Below, one piece after another: positions 15,357 through 23,362 of a DNA stretch of 35,729 nucleotides. Under the pieces are notes generated by a model. It did not search any database, was not told where the DNA came from, and saw nothing but the letters and a program-made list of their open reading frames with translations. The first letter of the stretch is position 1. Each line of letters begins with the position of its first letter. The stretch covers positions 1,362,198 to 1,397,926 of the forward strand of contig JAMPHP010000001.1 in the NCBI GenBank assembly GCA_023663365.1, written 5' to 3'. Made by a program: the position numbers and the translations under genes. Origin of the DNA: Muribaculaceae bacterium. GTDB taxonomy: Bacteria; Bacteroidota; Bacteroidia; Bacteroidales; Muribaculaceae.

Positions 15357-17369
15357 TTATTGCGCGGGTTTGTTTGCCGTCGGGTAGGCAATGCGCGAGT
15401 GGTAGATGGTCATCAGTCGCTTGATGAAGGCTTCTTTGATCACTTCCACATCGCGGAAAGCGAGCGGCGACTCATTGTGGAGGCCGTCGGCAATCTGACC
15501 GTCGATGATGCGGTTCACGAGTTCGGCGATGGCTTCGCGGGTGTTGGTCTGCAGCGAGCGCGATGCAGCCTCCACGGCATCGGCCATCATGAGCACCGAA
15601 GTCTCCCGGCTGTGCGGGTTGGGGCCGGGATAGGTGAACGGCGCTTTGTCGACTTCCTCGTCGGGGTGCGCGTTGCAGTAGGTGATATAGAAGTACTTGG
15701 CCATGCCTGCGCCGTGGTGCTCGCGGATGAAATTGCGGATAATCTTCGGCAAGCCTGCCTTGTCGGCAAGCTGGAGGCCGTCGTTGACGTGGTTGATTAC
15801 GATGGCGGCGCTGCGCTCGGGCGGGAGTGCGTCGTGAGGGTTCACGCCGTGCTGGTTCTCGGTGAAGAAAGCCGGGTTGGCGAGCTTGCCGATGTCGTGG
15901 TATAGCGCTCCTGCGCGCACGAGCTGCACATTGGCGCCTATGCGCTGGGCGGCATCGCTTGCGAGGTTGCTCACGGCGATGGAGTGCTGGAAGGTGCCGG
16001 GGCACTCATTGGAGAGCCGCTGCAGGATGGGTGTGTTGATGTCGGCGAGCTCCACAAGGGTCACCACGGAGATGAAGCCGAAGATGCGCTCGGCGGCGAA
16101 CATGAGGATGTAGGCCATGGAGGTGAGGAGGCCGTTGACGGCCAGGATTGCCGCCATGCGCCATGTGAAGCCCTCGAAAGAGCCGTTCATGAGCAGCTCG
16201 AGGGCCACATAGCCTATCAGGTAGGCCGCCATCACCACAGCCGAGGTGCGCAGGAGCTGTGCGCGCCGCGAAAGCTCACGGAGCGAGAATACGGCTGCCG
16301 TGGATGCGCAGAACTGAAGGAAGAGGAACTCCAGCGCGAAGGCCGTGACTCCCGCGCAGATGAGCGAGAGCACGCCGGTGACGAAGAGTGCCGTGCGCCC
16401 GTCGAAGAACACCAGCACAAGTATTGGCACTATCATCATCGGTGCCAGGTAGATGCCCTGGGCTACAAAGTGGTTGAGGCCTATGGCAATGATGAAGAAG
16501 AGTGTGATGAGCGAATAGACGAAAGTGACGGCGCGGAAGTTGGTGAATATCGTCGGGCAGAAGAAGTAGAGGTAGAGCATCAGGCCTGCCAGCAGGAGCG
16601 CCACGTAGCCGCCTTGGCCAAGGAGCATAAGCCAATGGCTCTGGTCGCCTTTGTTGTTGAGCTGAGCCATCATGCTCTCGTAGGTGCGCAGGTTGGTGAA
16701 ATCCTGCGAGGATACTATGGCGCCCTTGTCGATAAGGGTCTGCCCCTGCAATATCACACCACGGTCGGCCGTAAGGGTGAGGTAGTCGTATTCGTAGTGG
16801 CGGCTACATTCCTCTTCATTGCGGGTGTAGTTGGGTAAGAGAAGATTGTGCAGGTTGGCACGGACGAAGTACTGATGTAGCTCGGGATCGGTAATCACCG
16901 AGTCGAGATAGACATATACATCGCGCGGCGAGGTGAATGCCGAGGTCGACATCTCGCTGAGGATATTCTTGTCGAGGATACGCACCTTGGGCAGCTTTCC
17001 GGCCGCGATTTCGTCTTTGGTGCGCATATCCACCACGCCCGAGGCATAGATGGGGCGCAGCTCGGCGGCCAGCTTTTGCGGTAGTCGGGTGCCCGGTGCC
17101 GCAGGCAATCGGTTGACTATCGTGTCGATGATGAGCTGGTTGAGCTCATAGATGGGCACGAAGTGGGCGTCGAGGGTATCGCGGGCGGCAAGAATTGTGG
17201 CCGAGTCGGCGTGCACGGGGATGTCGAAGGGGGCTATGAGCTTGGCATAATTCCAAGGCCGGCCTTCCTCGTAGTTGTATCGGTTGGACTCCGGGTGAGG
17301 GTAGAGGTACATTATCACCAGAGTCGCCGCCAGGGCGATGAGAATGTTCTTTAAAAGTCCGCTTTTCAT
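15357..17369 (-). CDS. 7TM-HD phosphodiesterase, probable c-di-AMP hydrolase (PgpH-like)
   Basis: A 670-residue membrane enzyme with the 7TMR-HD layout. It has an N-terminal anchor (about 7-23), an extracytoplasmic domain (about 25-245) with VPIYELNQ and GVILQGQTLIDKG segments, about seven transmembrane helices (about 248-440), and a cytoplasmic HD domain. Metal ligands are visible: His462 (FQHSIAVSNLA), HDIGK at 491-495, His527, the EHHG pair at 551-552, and Asp597 in MADAVEAASR. Proteins of this design hydrolyse cyclic di-AMP (PgpH of Listeria) and thereby influence wall and osmotic homeostasis. It follows rel by 35 bases and precedes the PorW-like gene by 24, so all three are probably one transcript. 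The substrate is inferred from the family. Confidence 0.88.
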   Translation of the reverse strand: MKSGLLKNILIALAATLVIMYLYPHPESNRYNYEEGRPWNYAKLIAPFDIPVHADSATILAARDTLDAHFVPIYELNQLIIDTIVNRLPAAPGTRLPQKLAAELRPIYASGVVDMRTKDEIAAGKLPKVRILDKNILSEMSTSAFTSPRDVYVYLDSVITDPELHQYFVRANLHNLLLPNYTRNEEECSRHYEYDYLTLTADRGVILQGQTLIDKGAIVSSQDFTNLRTYESMMAQLNNKGDQSHWLMLLGQGGYVALLLAGLMLYLYFFCPTIFTNFRAVTFVYSLITLFFIIAIGLNHFVAQGIYLAPMMIVPILVLVFFDGRTALFVTGVLSLICAGVTAFALEFLFLQFCASTAAVFSLRELSRRAQLLRTSAVVMAAYLIGYVALELLMNGSFEGFTWRMAAILAVNGLLTSMAYILMFAAERIFGFISVVTLVELADINTPILQRLSNECPGTFQHSIAVSNLASDAAQRIGANVQLVRAGALYHDIGKLANPAFFTENQHGVNPHDALPPERSAAIVINHVNDGLQLADKAGLPKIIRNFIREHHGAGMAKYFYITYCNAHPDEEVDKAPFTYPGPNPHSRETSVLMMADAVEAASRSLQTNTREAIAELVNRIIDGQIADGLHNESPLAFRDVEVIKEAFIKRLMTIYHSRIAYPTANKPAQ

Positions 17370-17404
17370 CTTGTTTCAGTCGTTATTGCTTGTGTGCGCC
17401 TTTT

Positions 17405-19678
17405 TCAATGGATGCGTGTGGCGCGCGTCACGCCGTTGATAGCCAATGTGCGCGTGCACAGGTCGCTGAGCACGTCGGTGTCGTTGACCCTCACCCACAG
17501 GTCGGCGTGGAAAACCTCGCCGCTCGCTTCGATGGTGAGCTTGCGCATGTCGATACCCATGTGCGTGGATATGAGCTGTGTGATTTCCTGAAGTATGCCG
17601 TGCCTGTCGAGGCCCTCGATGCGCACGTGCGCCAGAAACAGTTCGCCTTGGCTGTGATCCCACTCGGTAGCCACTATCCGTGAGCCGAAGCCCGCTTTCA
17701 GCACTTGCGCGCGGGGGCAGTCGAGTGAGTGGATTTCGACGAAGCCATCGTCGTTGATGAAGCCCATCACATCGTCGCCCGGCAGAGGCGAGCAGCAGTC
17801 GGAGAGCTTGTAGTTGGCACCGTCGGCTGTGGTGGCGAGGTGGTAGATCTGCTTGGTGTTGACGGGTTCGGGGCGGGCAGCCTCTTTCTTGTCGCTGTCG
17901 TCCGACGATGTTGCCGACGATGAGCTCACCATCTTGCCGATGAGCGGTATCTTCGAGAAGAGGCTCTTGGTGGGGCCGGTGCTTTGGGCAGCCTTGCGGA
18001 GCGGCTTCACCAGGAAGTCGCCGAGCACAATCTCGTCGGCACCGAGCTGGTAGCACAGGTCTTCGCGGTTGCCTACGTGGAATATACCTTGTATTTTGGT
18101 GATTACAAAGTTGTTGTCGGGAATGTTGTTGTCGCTCAACCAGTGGGTCAGGATTTCGTTGCCGCGGATTACCATTGGCTGCCGCAGCGCGCGGATGCCT
18201 TTGCGCAGGCGTGTCTTGGCCTTGGCTGTGATGAGGTAGCCGTCCCACTCGGGCAGCGGCATCTGCGACTTGGAGGTAAGCACTTCAACCTGGTCGCCGC
18301 TCTTGAGCTCGGTCTGCAGCGGCATGAGCTTGTGGTTGACCTTTCCGGCGATGCAGTGCAGGCCTATCTCCGAGTGCAGGTTGAAAGCGAGGTCGAGCAC
18401 GGTGGCTCCGGCCGGAAGGGTCACGAGGTCGCCCTCGGGTGTGAATACCACGATTTCCGATGCGAAGAGGTTGAGCTTCAGTGTGCTCAGGAAGTCGATG
18501 GCCGAAGGCTCGGGGTTGTCGAGGATGTCCTTGATGGTCTTGAGCCAGGCGTTGAGCTCCGACTCCTCGTCGCCTTCGCCGATTTTGTAGCGCCAGTGTG
18601 CGGCGAAGCCCTTTTCGGCGATTTCGTCCATACGGCGGCTGCGGATCTGCACCTCTATCCAATTGCCGTCGGGGCCCATCACCGTGAGGTGCAGGGCCTG
18701 GTAGCCGTTGGCCTTGGGGGTAACAATCCAGTCGCGAGTGCGTGCGGGGTGTAGCTGATAGAGGTCGGTGATGGCAGAGTAGATGCTCCAGCAGATGCCT
18801 TTTTCCTTGCTTTGGTCATCGCAGTCGAATACGATGCGCATCGCATAGAGGTCGTAGACTTCCTCGAAAGGCAGATGCTTGCTCTCCATCTTATTGTAGA
18901 TGGAGTAGATAGATTTGAGGCGCGCCTTGGCCTCGTATTTTATGCCGAGATTGTCGAGCTTTTCCTTGATAGGCAGCGAGAAATCGGAGTAGACGGCGCT
19001 TCGGCGCGCTTCGCTCTGCCTGATTTTTTCGGCGATTTCTCGGTAGATGTCGGGGTGCTCGTGCTTGAAGCTAAGATCCTCGAGCTCGGTCTTGATGGCA
19101 AAAAGGCCGAGGCGATGTGCCAGCGGAGCGTAGATATAGAGAGTCTCGCCGGCGATTTTGTAGCGCTTGTTGGGAGCCATGGAGCCGAGGGTGCGCATGT
19201 TGTGCAGGCGGTCGGCCATCTTGATGAGCACCACGCGGATGTCCTCGCTCATGGTGAGGAGGAGCTTGCGGAAGTTTTCGGCCTGTACAGATGCTTTGTC
19301 GCCGAATATGCCACCCGAGATTTTTGTGAGTCCGCTCACGAGCTGCGCGATCTTGGGCCCGAAGTTCTGCTCGATGTCTTCCACGGTGTAGTCGGTGTCC
19401 TCGACCACATCGTGCAGAAGAGCCGCGCAGATCGATGTGGAGCCGAGCCCTATTTCCTGCGACGCGATTTTTGCCACTGCGATAGGGTGCATGATATACG
19501 GCTCGCCCGAGCGGCGGCGAACGCCTTTGTGCGCTTCCTTGGCAAACTGGAATGCACGCTCTATGATTTCGACTTTCTTGCGGTGATTGCTCTGCAGATA
19601 GCCGTTCAGGAGGTCCTGATAGGCTTCCTGTATCATCTTTTCGTCCTTGTCGGGTTGGGGGGTGCCGGCGTAGTCCAT
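17405..19678 (-). CDS. rel: Bifunctional (p)ppGpp synthetase/hydrolase (Rel/SpoT)
   Basis: The 757-residue enzyme makes and degrades the stringent-response alarmone. The N-terminal hydrolase HD domain has its metal residues: RRRSGEPYIMHP (His64), LLHDVVEDTD (His89, Asp90) and MADRLHNMRT (Asp155), which argues for an active hydrolase. The synthetase domain (about 225-370) shows YSIYNKM, DLYAMRIVF, GYQALHLTV, EVQIRS and the GFAAHWRYK end. A TGS domain follows (about 412-475, starting VFTPEGDLVTLP), then a helical and zinc-finger-like region with CCSPLPGDDVMGF near 640, and a C-terminal ACT domain (about 680-757). The ATG at 19678 lies about 28 bases after a consensus promoter. First gene of a unit with the 7TM-HD and PorW-like genes. 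Confidence 0.96.
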   Translation of the reverse strand: MDYAGTPQPDKDEKMIQEAYQDLLNGYLQSNHRKKVEIIERAFQFAKEAHKGVRRRSGEPYIMHPIAVAKIASQEIGLGSTSICAALLHDVVEDTDYTVEDIEQNFGPKIAQLVSGLTKISGGIFGDKASVQAENFRKLLLTMSEDIRVVLIKMADRLHNMRTLGSMAPNKRYKIAGETLYIYAPLAHRLGLFAIKTELEDLSFKHEHPDIYREIAEKIRQSEARRSAVYSDFSLPIKEKLDNLGIKYEAKARLKSIYSIYNKMESKHLPFEEVYDLYAMRIVFDCDDQSKEKGICWSIYSAITDLYQLHPARTRDWIVTPKANGYQALHLTVMGPDGNWIEVQIRSRRMDEIAEKGFAAHWRYKIGEGDEESELNAWLKTIKDILDNPEPSAIDFLSTLKLNLFASEIVVFTPEGDLVTLPAGATVLDLAFNLHSEIGLHCIAGKVNHKLMPLQTELKSGDQVEVLTSKSQMPLPEWDGYLITAKAKTRLRKGIRALRQPMVIRGNEILTHWLSDNNIPDNNFVITKIQGIFHVGNREDLCYQLGADEIVLGDFLVKPLRKAAQSTGPTKSLFSKIPLIGKMVSSSSATSSDDSDKKEAARPEPVNTKQIYHLATTADGANYKLSDCCSPLPGDDVMGFINDDGFVEIHSLDCPRAQVLKAGFGSRIVATEWDHSQGELFLAHVRIEGLDRHGILQEITQLISTHMGIDMRKLTIEASGEVFHADLWVRVNDTDVLSDLCTRTLAINGVTRATRIH

Positions 19679-19711
19679 GGGTGTAAGTGCTTTATTGTGC
19701 GCAATAATCTA

Positions 19712-19743
19712 CAAAAATATCACTTTTGCCCGAGATTAGCAAA
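19712..19743 (-). promoter_or_regulatory. Bacteroidales promoter P1 of rel
   Basis: On the minus strand TTTG (19743-19740), exactly 20 bases, then TATTTTTG (19719-19712). Both boxes match the consensus. The predicted start is near 19706, giving a short leader before the rel ATG. Confidence 0.8.
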
Positions 19744-19809
19744 TATTTTTTTTACGCCCGGGCCCGGCAGCGCTTCTCCGGCACGTGCCATGAAGGGCAC
19801 CGCCCTGAA

Positions 19810-19841
19810 GCATAAAAAGGAACTGCTCACGCAGTTCCTTT
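19810..19841 (-). terminator. Terminator-like hairpin between two promoters upstream of rel
   Basis: AAAGGAACTG (19816-19825) pairs perfectly with CAGTTCCTTT (19832-19841) around a six-base loop. On the minus strand it runs into TTTTT. It is not next to any gene end (carB stops 274 bases upstream), so it must end either a short transcript from P2 or a leader. Confidence 0.78.
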
Positions 19842-19896
19842 CTATGGGTTTCCAATAGGTACAATTTCTAAGGTAAAAAAGATTGTTTTAGGTTTG
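19812..19896 (-). ncRNA. Candidate small RNA or attenuated rel leader
   Basis: This is the interval between the predicted start of promoter P2 (about 19896) and the terminator at 19841-19812. It holds no plausible gene. It could form a weak 5' hairpin (ACAAT with ATTGT) followed by the strong terminator stem. Either it is an independent RNA of about 85 nt, or it is an early-terminated leader whose read-through would continue into rel. I do not recognise a known RNA family. Confidence 0.4.
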
Positions 19897-19901
19897 CGCT
19901 A

Positions 19902-19933
19902 CAAAGTTCGGGTCTTTTGGCAGAATGAGCAAA
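19902..19933 (-). promoter_or_regulatory. Bacteroidales promoter P2, upstream of the candidate small RNA
   Basis: On the minus strand TTTG (19933-19930), exactly 20 bases, then GAACTTTG (19909-19902), one base away from TAnnTTTG. The surrounding 15 bases (AGCAAATATTTTTTT on the plus strand at 19928) are repeated at the rel promoter at 19738. Confidence 0.6.
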
Positions 19934-20085
19934 TATTTTTTTATGTTTTACGACATACTTTTTAAACATATAAAGTTTGCCGCGTTCTGCCTCGACTTGT
20001 AACTCGCTAAAATTTAGTGTTGTATGTAAATTTTAGAATTTTGAAACTTCTTATTTGTCCGATGTTAAAAAATGCAAAATTCAAC

Positions 20086-20109
20086 ATCGGGCATGGCAAA
20101 GTGCCCGAT
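20086..20109 (-). terminator. Probable terminator hairpin of carAB
   Basis: ATCGGGCA (20086-20093) pairs with TGCCCGAT (20102-20109), starting six bases after the carB stop. The following minus-strand sequence is T-rich but not a clean T run (GTTGAATTTTGCATTTTTT). An alternative stem, CCGATGTT (20059-20066) with AACATCGG (20083-20090), would exclude the first. Confidence 0.5.
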
Positions 20110-20114
20110 TCGGC

Positions 20115-23100
20115 TTAATATTCGTCCCAGCTCTTGATCTCGATTTGGTCGAGAGGAAGGGTGGTGAAGGCGCGGATAAAGGCCGAAGCAAGGCGCGAAT
20201 TTGTGAGCAGCGGTATGTTGAGATCGACAGCTGCGCGGCGTATCTTGCGTCCGTTGCTGAGCTCGGTGCCGGTGAAGTTTTTGGGCATGTTCACCACCAG
20301 GTCGACCTCCTTGTTGTGGAGCAGGTCGATGGCCTGGGGCTGGCTGTCGGGTGTCGACGGCCAGTACACGCGCACTGCCGGGATACCGTTCTCGTTGAGG
20401 AACTGGCAAGTGCCGCCGGTGGCGTAGATGGTGAGCCCTGCTCGGTGGAGCATGTGTGCGGCTTCGAGCATGTCGGCTTTCTGCTTTGGTGTGCCTGTGC
20501 TCAGCAGCACGGCCTTGCGGGGTACGCGGAGGCCTACGGCGAGCAGCGACTTGAGGATGGCTTCGTCGGTGTCGTCGCCGAGGCAGCCCACCTCACCTGT
20601 CGATGCCATGTCGACGCCCAGCACGGGGTCGGCACCGCCAAGGCGCGAGAAGCTGAACTGCGAAGCCTTGATGCCTACATAGTCGAGGTCGAAGGCGCTC
20701 TTGCCGGGCTTCTCTACGGGGATGCCGAGCATGATGCGGGTGGCAAGGTCGATGAAGTTGATTTTGAGTACTTTCGATACGAAGGGGAAGCTGCGCGAGG
20801 CACGCAGGTTGCACTCAATCACTTTGATGTCGTTGTTCTTGGCAAGGAACTGGATGTTGAACGGACCTGAGATGTTGAGCTCTTTGGCAATCTTTCCGGC
20901 TACCTTCTTGATGCGTCGCATGGTCTCCACGTAGAGCTTCTGCGGCGGGAACTGGATGGTGGCGTCGCCCGAGTGGACGCCGGCATATTCGATGTGCTCC
21001 GAGATGGCGTATGCCTTGATTTCGCCCTTCTCGGCCACGGCATCCATCTCTATCTCCTTGGCATTCTGCACAAATTCGGTCACTACCACGGGATGCTTCT
21101 TCGACACGTTGGCCGCCAGGCGGAGGAATCGGTGTAGCTCGTCGGGGTTCCAGCACACGTTCATGGCTGCGCCCGACAGCACATAGCTGGGTCGGACAAG
21201 CACGGGGAAGCCCACCTCCTCGACGAAGCTCTCGATGTCGGAGAAATCGGTGAGCTCGCGCCAGCGGGGCTGGTCGATGCCGAGGGTGTCGAGCATGGCC
21301 GAGAACTTGTGGCGGTCTTCGGCGCGGTCGATGCTCGCGGCGGAGGTGCCCAGGATGTTGACGTGAGCCGCATCGAGGCGTGTGGCCAGGTTGTTGGGTA
21401 TCTGGCCGCCTACGGAGAGTATCACGCCGTGCGGATTCTCGAGCTCGAGGATGTCCATCACGCGCTCGTAGGTGAGCTCGTCGAAGTAGAGGCGGTCGCA
21501 GATGTCGTAGTCGGTCGATACCGTCTCGGGGTTATAGTTGATCATCACCGAGCGGTAGCCTTGCTCGCGGGCGGTGAGCAGGGCATTGACCGAGCACCAG
21601 TCGAACTCCACCGAGGAGCCGATGCGGTAGGCACCCGAGCCGAGCACCACCACCGAGCGGTGGTCGCCGGTGTAGTCTACATCGTTGTGGGTGCCGTTGT
21701 ATGTAAGGTAAAGGTAGTTAGTCGCTGCCGGGTACTCTGCTGCCAGAGTGTCGATCTGCTTCACCACGGGCAGGATGCCGAGCTCCTTGCGGCGGATGCG
21801 TACCGATGCCATCAGGCCGTCGGTGTCGGTGTTGAAGCGGTCTTTATAGAGCGAGCGTGCCACCTGGAAGTCGCTGAAACCTTGTTGCTTGGCTATGCGG
21901 AGGAGTGCTTCTGGCAGCTCGTCGGGGCTGTTGTAGGCCTCGAGCTCTCGCGAGGTGTCGATGATATTGCGGAGCTTGTAGAGGAACCAGCGGTCGATCT
22001 TGGTGAGTTCGTGGATGCGGTCCACGTCGTAGCCCTGTCCGAAAGCCTTGGCAATGGCGAAGATGCGCCGGTCGGTGGGCTGGCGCAGAGCCTCGTCGAG
22101 GTCGTCGATGGTGATGTCTTTATTCTCCACGAAGCCGTGCATACCCTGGCCTATCATGCGCAGGCCCTTCTGGATAGCTTCCTCGAAGGTGCGGCCTATG
22201 GCCATCACCTCGCCCACCGACTTCATCGAGGAGCCGATATGGCGGTCCACGCCGTGGAATTTGCCGAGGTCCCAGCGGGGTATCTTCACCACCACATAGT
22301 CGAGGGCCGGCTCAAAGAAAGCCGATGTGGAGCGTGTCACACTGTTGCGCAGGTCGAAGAGGCCGTAGCCAAGGGCGAGCTTGGCGGCTACGAATGCCAG
22401 CGGATAGCCCGTGGCCTTCGACGCCAGTGCCGACGAGCGGCTCAGGCGGGCGTTAACCTCAATCACGCGGTAGTCCATCGAGGCGGGGTCGTAGGCATAC
22501 TGCACATTGCACTCGCCCACGATGCCTATGTGGCGCACGATCTTGATGGCGATTGAGCGGAGATAGTGATAGTCGTCGTTGGAGAGGGTCTGCGAGGGCG
22601 CCACCACGATGCTCTCGCCGGTGTGGATGCCCAGAGGGTCGAAGTTCTCCATATTGCACACCGTCACGCAGTTGTCGTAGCGGTCGCGCACCACTTCGTA
22701 CTCCACCTCTTTCCAGCCCTTGAGTGATTTTTCCACAAGAACCTGGGGTGAGAACGACAGAGCCTTCTCCACCAGTGCCGAGAGCTCGGCATCGTTGTCG
22801 CAGAAGCCGCTGCCGAGGCCGCCCAGGGCGTAGGCGGCGCGCACAATCACGGGGTAGCCGAGCTGACGGGCCACACGCAGGGCCTCGCCGACGCTCTCCA
22901 CAGCCTCGCTTTTGATGGTAGCCACGCCGATTTCGTTGAGACGCTCCACGAAGAGCTCGCGGTCCTCAGTGTCCATGATGGCGCGCACGGGTGTGCCGAG
23001 CACCTTCACGCCGTAGCGGCTCAGCACGCCGCTGCGCTCGAGCTCCACGCCGCAGTTCAGCGCCGTCTGGCCGCCGAATGCGAGCAGGATGCCGTCGGGG

Positions 23101-23339
23101 CGCTCCTTCTCGATCACGCGCTCCACGAAGTAGGGCGTCACCGGCAGGAAGTAAATCTTGTCGGCCATGCCTTCCGATGTCTGCACCGTGGCGATGTTGG
23201 GGTTGATGAGCACCGTGGCCACCCCTTCCTCGCGCAGAGCCTTGAGAGCCTGAGCTCCTGAGTAGTCAAATTCGCCTGCCTCGCCAATCTTGAGGGCGCC
23301 GCTGCCAAGAAGCAGCACTTTCTTTATATCTTCCTGCAT
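20115..23339 (-). CDS. carB: Carbamoyl-phosphate synthase large subunit (CarB)
   Basis: Makes carbamoyl phosphate from bicarbonate, ammonia (delivered by CarA) and two ATP, for pyrimidine and arginine synthesis. The 1074-residue length is normal. The two homologous halves are visible: the first has VLLLGSGALKIGEAGEFDYSG, GGQTALN and EVNARLSRSSALASKATGYPLA. The second repeats them as VVLGSGAYRIGSSVEFDWCS, GGQIPNN and ECNLRASRSFPFVSK. The C-terminal allosteric MGS-like domain (about 940-1074) includes LLSTGTPKQK, TGGTCQFL and the DLVVNMP segment. It follows carA by 23 bases with the same orientation, as usual for the carAB operon. Confidence 0.98.
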   Translation of the reverse strand: MQEDIKKVLLLGSGALKIGEAGEFDYSGAQALKALREEGVATVLINPNIATVQTSEGMADKIYFLPVTPYFVERVIEKERPDGILLAFGGQTALNCGVELERSGVLSRYGVKVLGTPVRAIMDTEDRELFVERLNEIGVATIKSEAVESVGEALRVARQLGYPVIVRAAYALGGLGSGFCDNDAELSALVEKALSFSPQVLVEKSLKGWKEVEYEVVRDRYDNCVTVCNMENFDPLGIHTGESIVVAPSQTLSNDDYHYLRSIAIKIVRHIGIVGECNVQYAYDPASMDYRVIEVNARLSRSSALASKATGYPLAFVAAKLALGYGLFDLRNSVTRSTSAFFEPALDYVVVKIPRWDLGKFHGVDRHIGSSMKSVGEVMAIGRTFEEAIQKGLRMIGQGMHGFVENKDITIDDLDEALRQPTDRRIFAIAKAFGQGYDVDRIHELTKIDRWFLYKLRNIIDTSRELEAYNSPDELPEALLRIAKQQGFSDFQVARSLYKDRFNTDTDGLMASVRIRRKELGILPVVKQIDTLAAEYPAATNYLYLTYNGTHNDVDYTGDHRSVVVLGSGAYRIGSSVEFDWCSVNALLTAREQGYRSVMINYNPETVSTDYDICDRLYFDELTYERVMDILELENPHGVILSVGGQIPNNLATRLDAAHVNILGTSAASIDRAEDRHKFSAMLDTLGIDQPRWRELTDFSDIESFVEEVGFPVLVRPSYVLSGAAMNVCWNPDELHRFLRLAANVSKKHPVVVTEFVQNAKEIEMDAVAEKGEIKAYAISEHIEYAGVHSGDATIQFPPQKLYVETMRRIKKVAGKIAKELNISGPFNIQFLAKNNDIKVIECNLRASRSFPFVSKVLKINFIDLATRIMLGIPVEKPGKSAFDLDYVGIKASQFSFSRLGGADPVLGVDMASTGEVGCLGDDTDEAILKSLLAVGLRVPRKAVLLSTGTPKQKADMLEAAHMLHRAGLTIYATGGTCQFLNENGIPAVRVYWPSTPDSQPQAIDLLHNKEVDLVVNMPKNFTGTELSNGRKIRRAAVDLNIPLLTNSRLASAFIRAFTTLPLDQIEIKSWDEY

Positions 23340-23362
23340 ATATAATGTGAGAGGTGTGTCGG

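Noticed and set aside
19736..19813. A 26-codon minus-strand frame (start ATG at 19813) between the candidate terminator and the rel promoter, considered as a leader peptide
   Set aside because: It has no run of regulatory codons and no translation signal. Its stop lies at the -33 box of the rel promoter, and its start lies within the T run of the terminator. It cannot be told from chance.
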